A stretch of DNA of 11,039 nt from Lentisphaeria bacterium (GTDB lineage: Bacteria; Verrucomicrobiota; Lentisphaeria; Oligosphaerales; Oligosphaeraceae): the NCBI GenBank assembly GCA_016287975.1, contig JAEEXV010000275.1, positions 1-11,039 on the forward strand, in the 5' to 3' direction. Under the pieces are notes generated by a model. That model had not been told where the DNA came from and ran no database searches. It saw nothing but the letters and a program-made list of their open reading frames with translations. The translations under genes and the position numbers were made by a program. Shown piece by piece: positions 1 to 6,327 of this stretch (the first letter of the stretch is position 1; the number at the start of each line of letters is the position of its first letter).

Positions 1-130
1 TCCGCTCGCCGCTTCGCGGCTCGCTCCACCCCTGGCTATGCTCCGACGCCCCCTTGCGGGGGCTTCCCCGGGCGGGAATGCCGCATTCTCCACGGTGGCC
101 GCGCATTGCCAGATTTCACGAAGTCGCCTT
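1..130. repeat. GC-rich cluster of short inverted repeats, no gene
   Basis: Three small perfect hairpins lie close together. GCCGC/GCGGC around TTC is at 8-20, GCCCCC/GGGGGC around TTGC is at 48-63, and GAATGC/GCATTC around one C is at 76-88. None is followed by a T-tract, so none is a clear terminator. The open frame through 38-292 has the composition of chance reading and no ribosome binding site, so I do not call it a gene. The rest, to position 277, has A-rich runs around 174-200 and nothing else recognisable. The cluster resembles an intergenic REP-like block or the 3' end of an upstream transcript; only one copy is visible here. Confidence 0.35.
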
Positions 131-288
131 GCTTCCCGAAAGGGCGGTTTTACCGACCCTCTTGGGGAACATAGCAAAAAAAAGCCCAAAAAACAATCGG
201 AAGTGAAAACTCGCCTCGTCGGAACAAGTAGTACGAGCAGACAACCATTCGCTTCACCAGTCCACCATTCCCAAACCAAGGAGCCCCC

Positions 289-978
289 ATGAGCAAAGCG
301 ACCTATCCCATCATCCAAATCAGCGACCGCATCGTCTTCAACGCCGAGGGGACCTACGTGCTTCTCGACACGGGTTTCCCGCACTCGGTTTCCATCAACG
401 GGAAAATCGGACCGTTCCACACCGCAATGCAGTCGAAGGCTTTCTTCGACTCGTTCATCCGCCTCACGGCTCCCGATGGCTCGCCAGTCACAGCCATTCT
501 GTCGCCGATGGATGGCTTCAATTGTCAACTCACGCAGGGGGGCTTGACGGTCACCGACGAGGAGGAGGCGCTTCCCGCACACGACTACTTCCTCCCCTTC
601 ATGGAGGGAATGCATCCCATTGTCGAGGGGGCGATGAACGGCACGCCCATTCGTTTCTTCTTTGACTCGGGGGCCCGCATGACGATGTTCGGCGAACCGG
701 GACTCGCCGGTGGCAAGCCCGCGACGGGCAACTACACGGAGTGGCTGGCGATGCTGCACCAGAATGCGACGCTCGCCGTCTATGACGTGGCGCTCGACTT
801 CCCGTGCGGTCTCCGCTACCACGGCAAGGGGGCGCTCGTCCCAAACAAGGAGTACCAGCGGGCTGGACAGATGATGGGCATTCGGGCGATGCTGGGCATC
901 GACCTCTTCCATGAGTACGACGTGTACATCTCCACGTCGAACCCGCGCCGTGGCCTCGCGTTCACCAAGCGCCAGTAG
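289..978 (+). CDS. Two-lobed retropepsin-like (DTG/DSG) protein, copy 1
   Basis: This 229-residue protein has two aspartic-protease-type motifs: D27-T-G after a hydrophobic strand (YVLL), and D126-S-G after IRFFF. Each is followed later by an ILG-type segment: AILSPMDGF near residues 69-77, and MLGIDLFHEYDVYIS near the C terminus, close to the 'LGxDfL' strand-turn of retropepsin folds. The simplest reading is two fused retropepsin-like lobes in one chain, giving a pepsin-like pair of aspartates. There is no signal peptide or membrane segment, so a cytoplasmic protein is expected. The start follows AAGGAG at 278-283. A paralogue lies at 7948-8670 with DTG at the same residue number. Protease activity is inferred from motifs only; a non-catalytic binding role is possible. 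Confidence 0.8.
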   Translation: MSKATYPIIQISDRIVFNAEGTYVLLDTGFPHSVSINGKIGPFHTAMQSKAFFDSFIRLTAPDGSPVTAILSPMDGFNCQLTQGGLTVTDEEEALPAHDYFLPFMEGMHPIVEGAMNGTPIRFFFDSGARMTMFGEPGLAGGKPATGNYTEWLAMLHQNATLAVYDVALDFPCGLRYHGKGALVPNKEYQRAGQMMGIRAMLGIDLFHEYDVYISTSNPRRGLAFTKRQ

Positions 979-993
979 GTCACACGAATACCA

Positions 994-1015
994 GGAGCGG
1001 CCTGGCGGCCGTTCC
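994..1015 (+). terminator. Hairpin after the DTG/DSG gene, terminator-like without T-tract
   Basis: GGAGCGGCC (994-1002) pairs with GGCCGTTCC (1007-1015) around TGGC, giving nine base pairs including one G-U pair. It lies 15 bases after the stop codon at 978. The following bases are GC-rich, so intrinsic termination is doubtful. It may instead stabilise the 3' end or be part of a dispersed repeat. The remaining gap to 1138 shows no clear promoter. Confidence 0.3.
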
Positions 1016-1138
1016 CGCGCCCCGTCGTCATGGTGAATGGCGGAAAAACCGTTTCCCTGACAGAAATGGCGGCCTTCCCCGCATAGTGTCCTGGAACGCA
1101 GTTTTCCAAAACCACTCAACAACAAGGAAACAAACCCG

Positions 1139-2275
1139 ATGGCCAAAGAATCGAAAAACCTTATCGACATGCACAACCGCATTTCCGCCACCCAGCTGGA
1201 GAAAGTCCTTCGGATGCAGGTGAAGACGCTGGCGGAGCACCCCGAACTCGCCCATGTCCTTCCCCCGCTGATGGTCTGGGGGGCGCCAGGCCTCGGCAAA
1301 TCCTCCATCATCAAGGGCATCGCGGACGAAATGGGCATCCAGTTCATCGACGTCCGCCTCGCCCAGCGCGAACCCGTGGACGTCCGCGGGCTCCCCGTCC
1401 CCGACCGCGCGAACAAGAAGGTGGACTGGCTGGTCTCGGGCGAATGGCCCCGCGAAGGGCGTGGCATCCTGCTGTTCGACGAACTCACGGCGGCCGACCG
1501 CTCGTTGCAGGTCGCGGCCTACGAACTCATCCTCGACCGCCGCCTCGGCGACCTCTACCAGGTCCCCGACGGCTGGTACATCTGCGCGGCTGGCAACCGC
1601 GTGGAGGACGCGGCGGTCTCCACCACCATGTCCTCCGCCCTCGCCAACCGCTTCATGCACGTGGAACTCGGCGAGGATGTGGAATCCTGGGCGCACTGGG
1701 CGACCTTGCACGACATCCACCCCTCCATCACGGGCTTTCTGCGCTATCGTCCCGAATGCCTTTTCCGCCAGAGCGACGAGAACCTTGAGCGCGGCTGGCC
1801 GACGCCCCGCGCCTGGGAGCGCGTCAGCATCATGATGGGCATCGTCCCCGCGGACGACGAGGAACTCCTGCGCAAACTCGTGTACGGGCTGGTCGGCAAC
1901 CGCGCGGGCATGGAGTTCATCGAGTTCCACAAGCTCAACGCCAGTTTCGCCGATGTCCGCAAGATGATGCTGAGCCCAGCCGTGCCAGTCGAGATTCCCT
2001 CGAAGGTGGACCGCAAATACGCGATGTGCGCCGCCATGGCGTATTACGTCTGGCGCGGCAAGGACAGTGCCGCGGCCGCCGCACTCCTCGACGGTTTTTT
2101 CCGCATCAGCAAGAAACTCACCAGCGATTTCGCCTGCATGGTGATGACCGACGCCATGAGCGGCGGCGGCCAGCTCACCCCCGCAGAGGCGGCCTCGCGC
2201 CTCTTCTACCACAAGGATTACAAGGAGTGGGCGGAAATCCACGGCAAGGCAATGAAGAAGCATCTCTCGTTCTAA
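1139..2275 (+). CDS. MoxR-type AAA+ ATPase
   Basis: This 378-residue AAA+ ATPase has a Walker A motif GAPGLGKS (residues 48-55), a Walker B motif ILLFDE ending at D114-E115, and a sensor-1-like segment AAGNR. It also has ALANRF, placing an arginine where MoxR proteins carry their finger. The phrase 'REPVDVRGLPVPD' before Walker B is typical of the MoxR branch. Known members couple ATP hydrolysis to remodelling or activation of partner proteins, usually together with a VWA-domain protein encoded next door, which is the case here (14-base gap to the next gene). The start is ATG 1139 behind AAGGAA. The protein is probably a cytoplasmic hexamer. Codon use is strongly C-ending. Family assignment is firm; the substrate is unknown. 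Confidence 0.93.
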   Translation: MAKESKNLIDMHNRISATQLEKVLRMQVKTLAEHPELAHVLPPLMVWGAPGLGKSSIIKGIADEMGIQFIDVRLAQREPVDVRGLPVPDRANKKVDWLVSGEWPREGRGILLFDELTAADRSLQVAAYELILDRRLGDLYQVPDGWYICAAGNRVEDAAVSTTMSSALANRFMHVELGEDVESWAHWATLHDIHPSITGFLRYRPECLFRQSDENLERGWPTPRAWERVSIMMGIVPADDEELLRKLVYGLVGNRAGMEFIEFHKLNASFADVRKMMLSPAVPVEIPSKVDRKYAMCAAMAYYVWRGKDSAAAAALLDGFFRISKKLTSDFACMVMTDAMSGGGQLTPAEAASRLFYHKDYKEWAEIHGKAMKKHLSF

Positions 2276-2289
2276 AGGAGGCGAACCCC

Positions 2290-3687
2290 ATGCAGAAAAC
2301 CGTCATCCGCGACCCCAATGAGAGCGAGGAAGCCCGCAAGCAGGTCTGCCTCGAACAACTCGCCCAGGACCGCCAGCGCCTACTCCTGCGCTGGCCGTTC
2401 ATCGGCGGCGTCATCTTGCGCATGGAACTAATCCCCGTGCGCGACGACCGCCTGGAAAGCGCCTGCACGGACGGGGACAACATCTTCGTGGACATCGACT
2501 TCTACTCGAAGCTGACGAATGACGAGCGGCTCTTCGTCCTGGCCCACGAGGTCTGGCACAGCGTCCTGCTGCATTTCGCCCGCCTGCAGAGCCGCGACCG
2601 CACGCTTTTCAACGTCGCGGCAGACCTGGAAATCCATTTCACCCTTAAAGACGAGAACATGCACGAGCCCGTCGTCCTCCCGCACGACCCGAAATGGGCG
2701 GGCCTCTCCGCCGAGGAAATCTACGAACGACTTTCGGATTTCCTGAAGGCCCAGGCCAAGGCCAGCGCCGCGCCAGGCAAGGGCGATGACAAAAAGGGCG
2801 GTGCCTTCGGCAACGGCCAAAGCGGCTTCGACAAGCACATCTACCAGAACGATTCGTGTCCTGCGCCCGATGCGCAGGGGGCTGGAAACGGCGAGGCCGA
2901 CGGGGAGCCTCGTTCCGCGCCTGAAGCACAGGGTTTTGGCAACCGCGAGGCCGACGGGGAGCCTCGTTCCGCGCCCGACGCGGAAGCTTCGGCAAAGGAA
3001 ATGGTCATCGACAAGGACTACACTCCGCACGTCAGCAGCGAAGCCGTGGAGCGCTCCCGCTCCCGCACCATCGCCTCCGCCCAGCAGGTGGAGCGCACAC
3101 AGGGCAAGTTGCCCGCGGGCATCCAGTCCCTGCTCGATAAGCTCCAGAGGCCGTCGCTGCCGTGGCAGGAGATGCTGAAGCAGTTCGTCACCACCTGCTA
3201 CGGCGGCAAGCGCCGATGGCTGCCGCCCGCGCGACGGCACGTCTGGCAGGACCTCTACCTCCCCAGCATGCGGGACGAGGCGCTGAAGGCGGTCGTCGCC
3301 ATCGACACCAGTGGCAGCACCATAGGCGATCTCCCCGTCTTTTTCGCCGAACTCGTCTCGCTGATGAAGTCCTTCGGCAAGTTCGACCTCGATGTCATCC
3401 AATGCGATGCGTCGGTGCACGATGTGAAGCACTTTTCGGAGGCGCGGCTCCCGGCGCCGGACCAGAAATGGGAAGTCAAGGGCGGCGGCGGGACGGACTT
3501 CCGCCCCGTGTTCGAATACATCCGGAAGAAGATGCGCGAGCAGCCCGACCTCCTGCTCTTCTTCACGGACGGCTTCGGCACCGCCCCGGCACAGCGCCCG
3601 CCCTATCCCGTGATGTGGGTGCTGACGCGCGATGGCGGCGTACCCGCCGAATGGGGGCGCGTAACGCGTTTCAAGAAGGGGAATTGA
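2290..3687 (+). CDS. DUF2201-type putative metallopeptidase with C-terminal VWA domain
   Basis: This 465-residue protein has the two-part build of DUF2201 proteins. The N-terminal part carries a zinc-peptidase motif H86-EVW-H90, followed by NVAAD near 108-112, a segment also conserved in that family. A charged, glycine-rich linker covers about residues 158-245 and contains an 18-residue tandem repeat. The C-terminal VWA domain has the MIDAS signature D339-T-S-G-S, then a GGGGTDF loop (398-404) and FFTDG. The start is ATG 2290, eight bases after AGGAGG (2276-2281). The frame is open further upstream, but that would overlap the ATPase gene. With the MoxR ATPase it should form an ATPase/VWA pair. 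Whether the peptidase site is active cannot be told from sequence. Confidence 0.9.
   Translation: MQKTVIRDPNESEEARKQVCLEQLAQDRQRLLLRWPFIGGVILRMELIPVRDDRLESACTDGDNIFVDIDFYSKLTNDERLFVLAHEVWHSVLLHFARLQSRDRTLFNVAADLEIHFTLKDENMHEPVVLPHDPKWAGLSAEEIYERLSDFLKAQAKASAAPGKGDDKKGGAFGNGQSGFDKHIYQNDSCPAPDAQGAGNGEADGEPRSAPEAQGFGNREADGEPRSAPDAEASAKEMVIDKDYTPHVSSEAVERSRSRTIASAQQVERTQGKLPAGIQSLLDKLQRPSLPWQEMLKQFVTTCYGGKRRWLPPARRHVWQDLYLPSMRDEALKAVVAIDTSGSTIGDLPVFFAELVSLMKSFGKFDLDVIQCDASVHDVKHFSEARLPAPDQKWEVKGGGGTDFRPVFEYIRKKMREQPDLLLFFTDGFGTAPAQRPPYPVMWVLTRDGGVPAEWGRVTRFKKGN
2869..2976 (+). repeat. 54-bp in-frame tandem duplication with palindromic core
   Basis: Two 54-base units, 2869-2922 and 2923-2976, encode two 18-residue copies differing at three residues, both ending in EADGEPRSAP. 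Positions 2891-2921 and 2945-2975 are identical over 31 bases. Each contains GAGGC and GCCTC nine bases apart, extendable by C/G pairing to a stem of six to seven pairs. The repeat lies in the linker between peptidase and VWA domains, so length change would be tolerated. The conserved third-position bases suggest recent duplication or a palindromic mini-element inserted in frame. Confidence 0.85.
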
Positions 3688-3701
3688 CTGTTGACATAAG
3701 C

Positions 3702-4622
3702 ATGGCTTTGGTCATGGAACAAAGAACTTTTTCCGGCGGAAAACAAATGCTAAAAATGCTAATCCATTCGCCTGAACACAAGAAACTGGTGGATTTCCTT
3801 TCGCTTTGCAAGAAAGGGACGCCCCCCGAGTTGCTTGCTCAAATCATTCGCTGCCATTACGACGCGGATTACCTCAATAAAGAGCATTATGCCATTCACC
3901 ATGGTCCGCTCTACGGTTATCTCCTTCGCCATCCATTGTCGGCGGCCTGCGAGGGCGACAATCTCGAAACGGCCGCATTCCTGCTGGAGTTTGGCTTGGA
4001 TCCCGATCCTGACCTCAAGTGGGGATGGTTCAAACATTCTCCACCGCGCCAGTTTGCCCTTGGGAAGCCGCAGTTCATGAAATTGTTTGATGGAAAACAC
4101 GACACCGCCCCATGGTGGCGCGGTGATTGCAAAACGACGGCGTTGTGGCCAGTGGCTCCGAATAATCCGTATCTTCCGAAACCTGAGGAGCTCATCTTGC
4201 ATATCATGCGGGGGATTCGTTTGTCCACGCCCGAGTTCCTGCTTCATCATGACTTCTGCAAACTCCCGTTGGTCATGCAGGAGTTCATTTGCCGCATCGG
4301 GGTAAAACGCGAGGACTTTGCATCATACCAGGAGTGGCTGGCCGCCCATGGCGCGGATGAGAATCTGCGGAACATCTTTCGCGAGGCATGGTCGCCCTGC
4401 ACCGCGAAAGCGCGGAAGGCATTGGACAATCTTGTCCTTTCCATTGGTCTTCTGGACAGAATGCATCTCTTCTCCCTGGTGAACGACATCCTGTCCCCGC
4501 ATGACCTGGTCGGCCTGATTGTGGAGTTTCAGGAGCAATACGAAAACCGCGACGACAAGCAGTTCATAAGGAGTGCAATGGAATTGCTGCTGGGCGCCAT
4601 GCTCGCCCAATGCCATGAATAA
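3702..4622 (+). CDS. Ankyrin-like helical protein, tandem paralogue 1 (soluble)
   Basis: About 306 residues from ATG 3702, which is 14 bases after the VWA gene. A single ankyrin-like unit is visible near residues 78-102, with PLSAACEGDNLETAAFLLEFG as its core. Further landmarks are HIMRGIRLSTPEFLL, VMQEFICRIGV and a C-terminal SIGLLDR segment. All three recur in order in the next gene, so the two are diverged duplicates. No membrane segment or catalytic motif is seen. The start is uncertain: ATG 3702 and 3714 lack a well-placed ribosome site, while ATG 3747 follows GGCGGA at 3735-3740 and would give 291 residues. GC content is lower than in the two preceding genes, so its history may differ. 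Likely a protein-binding adaptor; function unknown. Confidence 0.8.
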   Translation: MALVMEQRTFSGGKQMLKMLIHSPEHKKLVDFLSLCKKGTPPELLAQIIRCHYDADYLNKEHYAIHHGPLYGYLLRHPLSAACEGDNLETAAFLLEFGLDPDPDLKWGWFKHSPPRQFALGKPQFMKLFDGKHDTAPWWRGDCKTTALWPVAPNNPYLPKPEELILHIMRGIRLSTPEFLLHHDFCKLPLVMQEFICRIGVKREDFASYQEWLAAHGADENLRNIFREAWSPCTAKARKALDNLVLSIGLLDRMHLFSLVNDILSPHDLVGLIVEFQEQYENRDDKQFIRSAMELLLGAMLAQCHE

Positions 4623-4675
4623 TCCATCGTGCCCAGGGATTTTGGGGAGACGCCATCTGTGCATGGAAGTTTGAC

Positions 4676-5689
4676 ATGTTGAAGAACATTTTCATTTTCA
4701 CGGTTGGCGCCATTGTCGCCATCCCCATTCTGCTGTGGTTCGCCATCCGCGGAATCTTCACGGGCAGCTGGCAACTGCTGGCCTTCGTCTGCAAGCGCCA
4801 GTACGAGGAACTGAAGCGCCTCTGCGAGCGCGGCACGGCCGCCGAACTCCAGGCGTTCCTCGCGGCCCATCCTGGGGCGGCGGAGTACATCGTCTATGCC
4901 AGGCAGGACAAGAAGACCTCCTTCCTCACGACGCTCTTCCAGCTGCCCGCGCCGCTGGCCGTGGCCTGCCAGGCGAACAACCTGCCGGTCATCCCCGTCC
5001 TGCTCGCCAACGGCGCCGACCCCGAAGTCCGCAGCGTCTCCGCCAGCCAGTCGCCCGCCGAAGCGGCCATCGGAGAGCCCGACAAGATGCGCGCGCTCTG
5101 CGGCGGAAAGACCTGGTGGCTGGAACGAACGAGAAACCAGGATATACTCCAGACCTTGGAGCCCCGCGCCATCGTCTGGAAGGTCATGCGCGGCGCACGG
5201 TTGACCGCTCCCGAACAACTCTTTTCCGTCCGTTTCCTGCGACAGTCGAGGGTGATGAAGGAGTTCATCTGCCGGTTCGGCATTGAGGAGGGAAAACGCC
5301 GGGAGTTCTTTGCAACCCTGAAGCAGATTCCTCCGCAGAAAAGGGCGCAACTCAAATATCATCGTCTATGCACGCCCTTAGGATGCAACGGGGTCGTCTC
5401 GCTCCCCGACGAGTTCGATGTAATGATGCAGGCCCTGGAAAAGTCATTGCACCCGCTGCCCGAAGTCAACGATGATGCCATGCGGCGCCTGATGTTCTCC
5501 GCCGGGCTGTTGGATCGCCCGAAAATGCTGGACTTGCTCAACACCCTGTTCAGCATGGAGCAGCAGTTCGCCCTCCTCGACAACTTCACCCGCGTCCCGC
5601 CCTCCCATGACGACCGCGAACTCAAGGAGGATGTCGTCGACCTCCTGCTTTGCTCCATCTTGCAACAAGCCGGAGACCGTCCCCGTTGA
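4676..5689 (+). CDS. Ankyrin-like protein, tandem paralogue 2 with N-terminal membrane anchor
   Basis: This 337-residue protein begins with a hydrophobic stretch at about residues 4-24, followed by R25, consistent with a membrane anchor and a cytoplasmic remainder. The ankyrin-like unit lies near residues 92-117 (PLAVACQANNLPVIPVLLANG). It then shares KVMRGARLTAPEQL, VMKEFICRFGI and FSAGLLDRP with the preceding gene. ATG 4676 is preceded by GGAAG at 4665-4669. The gap from the preceding stop is 53 bases, so co-transcription is likely. Unlike its neighbour it is membrane-tethered and richer in C-ending codons. It could link the ATPase/VWA machine to the membrane; that is inference. No enzyme motif is seen. 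Confidence 0.8.
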   Translation: MLKNIFIFTVGAIVAIPILLWFAIRGIFTGSWQLLAFVCKRQYEELKRLCERGTAAELQAFLAAHPGAAEYIVYARQDKKTSFLTTLFQLPAPLAVACQANNLPVIPVLLANGADPEVRSVSASQSPAEAAIGEPDKMRALCGGKTWWLERTRNQDILQTLEPRAIVWKVMRGARLTAPEQLFSVRFLRQSRVMKEFICRFGIEEGKRREFFATLKQIPPQKRAQLKYHRLCTPLGCNGVVSLPDEFDVMMQALEKSLHPLPEVNDDAMRRLMFSAGLLDRPKMLDLLNTLFSMEQQFALLDNFTRVPPSHDDRELKEDVVDLLLCSILQQAGDRPR

Positions 5690-5694
5690 ATGAC

Positions 5695-5781
5695 AGTCCA
5701 CAGAATACACAGAAAAACACAGAAATGGCCATGTTGTCCAAACAAAGATGATTTCTGTTTATTCTGTGTATTCTGTGGACT
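5695..5781 (+). repeat. Inverted-repeat intergenic element, copy A
   Basis: The element starts with AGTCCACAGAATACAC (5695-5710) and ends with its exact reverse complement (5766-5781). The left arm 5695-5726 and right arm 5751-5781 match over 20 bases, then continue with one mismatch and one bulged base, leaving a 24-base centre. It would fold into a long hairpin in DNA or RNA and sits five bases after the stop of the membrane-anchored paralogue. The reverse complement of 8688-8762 is the same element: it shares the 16-base ends and the central ATGTTGTCCA...CAAAGAT. There is no open frame inside, so it is a MITE- or REP-like element rather than an insertion sequence. Confidence 0.85.
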
Positions 5782-5811
5782 CAAAACGTTGTTTTATTTA
5801 CGGGCTTTAAC

Positions 5812-5839
5812 TTGCAATTTTAAGAAACCGCATTATACT
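5812..5839 (+). promoter_or_regulatory. Sigma70-like promoter for the structured RNA segment
   Basis: TTGCAA (5812-5817) and TATACT (5834-5839) are separated by 16 bases in an AT-rich stretch, close to the bacterial -35/-10 consensus. A start near G5846 is expected. Downstream there is no gene before the terminator at 6018, so this promoter would drive a short non-coding transcript. Confidence 0.55.
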
Positions 5840-5845
5840 ATAGAC

Positions 5846-6018
5846 GTTTTCGAAAATAGCATCAAGAGTACCTCGCCAGCTGCAGCTGACGAGGGAGGCC
5901 TTCCGGCGGCGGCGCGGTGGATGGCCTCTCGAAAGAGAGGCAGATGCGGCTCAAAAAAGCAAAAACGCATCAACAGACTTCTTCCAAGCCGTCCTGGATC
6001 CCCAGAACGGCTTTTTTT
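5846..6018 (+). ncRNA. Candidate structured small RNA, about 173 nt
   Basis: Between a promoter-like pair and an intrinsic terminator the sequence is packed with hairpins. CCTCG/CGAGG encloses CAGCT/AGCTG at 5871-5894. GAGGCC (5895-5900) can pair with GGCCTC (5923-5928). GCCTCTC/GAGAGGC around a GAAA tetraloop lies at 5924-5941. GATGCG/CGCATC lies at 5943-5971. The second and third pairings share bases, so they exclude each other, as in switch-like RNAs. I do not recognise a known class: no features of tmRNA, RNase P RNA, SRP RNA or a common riboswitch. It could be a standalone small RNA or an attenuated leader of the sigma-factor gene. Confidence 0.5.
5986..6018 (+). terminator. Rho-independent terminator of the small RNA
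   Basis: AAGCCGT (5986-5992) pairs with ACGGCTT (6007-6013), and inside it CTGG (5994-5997) pairs with CCAG (6002-6005). Seven T residues follow at 6012-6018. This is the only textbook intrinsic terminator in the window. Confidence 0.8.
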
Positions 6019-6084
6019 GTCCAACCTTTCCAGACATTCCGCATCATTCAACCCATGCCTTTTTCCAGGAGATACCATGAGTAG

Positions 6085-6149
6085 TTGACAACCCACAAAT
6101 GCATCTAACAGAAAGCGTTGCAACGTTAAACACGGGAGGCGTTGCAATG
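6085..6149 (+). promoter_or_regulatory. Possible promoter and TTGCAA operator repeats upstream of the sigma gene
   Basis: TTGACA at 6085-6090 matches the -35 consensus; the best -10 is a weak TAACAG at 6106-6111 with a short 15-base spacer. Just downstream is a perfect 10-base palindrome CGTTGCAACG (6116-6125). A near copy, CGTTGCAATG (6140-6149), lies 24 bases later. Two similar palindromes near a predicted start site look like operator sites. The segment from 6150 to 6312 shows no other strong signal. Confidence 0.35.
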
Positions 6150-6242
6150 GCCGTGAAAACCGGCTGTTCAGGCCAAAACCCTGAATATCTTCCAACCTTC
6201 CTAGCTATCAAGGTGGCACAATTGATGCGGCCCAGGCCTTGA
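6147..6242 (+). CDS. Possible 31-residue leader ORF upstream of the sigma gene
   Basis: ATG 6147 follows GGGAGG (6134-6139) at good spacing and opens a 31-codon frame ending at TGA 6240-6242, 85 bases before the sigma-factor start. The peptide (MAVKTGCSGQNPEY...) resembles nothing I know. It could be a leader peptide or chance. Its start codon overlaps the second TTGCAA palindrome, so a bound regulator would also block this site in DNA. Confidence 0.2.
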   Translation: MAVKTGCSGQNPEYLPTFLAIKVAQLMRPRP

Positions 6243-6327
6243 GCACTGGTCAAATAGCTAACAGTCGTCAGACTGGTTTTTCCATAACTCCCAAGGTCTC
6301 ATCATCTCAGCCTAGGGAGATTTTACT

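Noticed and set aside
38..292. 84-codon open frame before the first gene
   Set aside because: It lacks a ribosome binding site, crosses three hairpins, gives a low-complexity basic peptide, and ends inside the start of a well-supported gene.
1028..2263. 411-codon open frame on the minus strand across the ATPase gene
   Set aside because: It is a shadow of strong C-ending codon use in the ATPase frame, which carries clear AAA+ motifs. The same applies to minus-strand frames at 2428-3432, 4529-5362, 7780-8742 and 9493-10491.
2026..2289. Upstream extension of the peptidase-VWA gene
   Set aside because: It would overlap the ATPase gene by 250 bases, encodes an arginine-rich shadow peptide, and bypasses the strong AGGAGG before ATG 2290.
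3162..3701. Long upstream extension of the first ankyrin-like gene
   Set aside because: This part of the open frame is a shadow of the VWA domain; the conserved protein begins after 3700.
5695..5781. CRISPR-like repeat array or insertion sequence at the inverted repeats
   Set aside because: There are only two copies, 3 kb apart and in opposite orientation, with no spacer array and no transposase frame.
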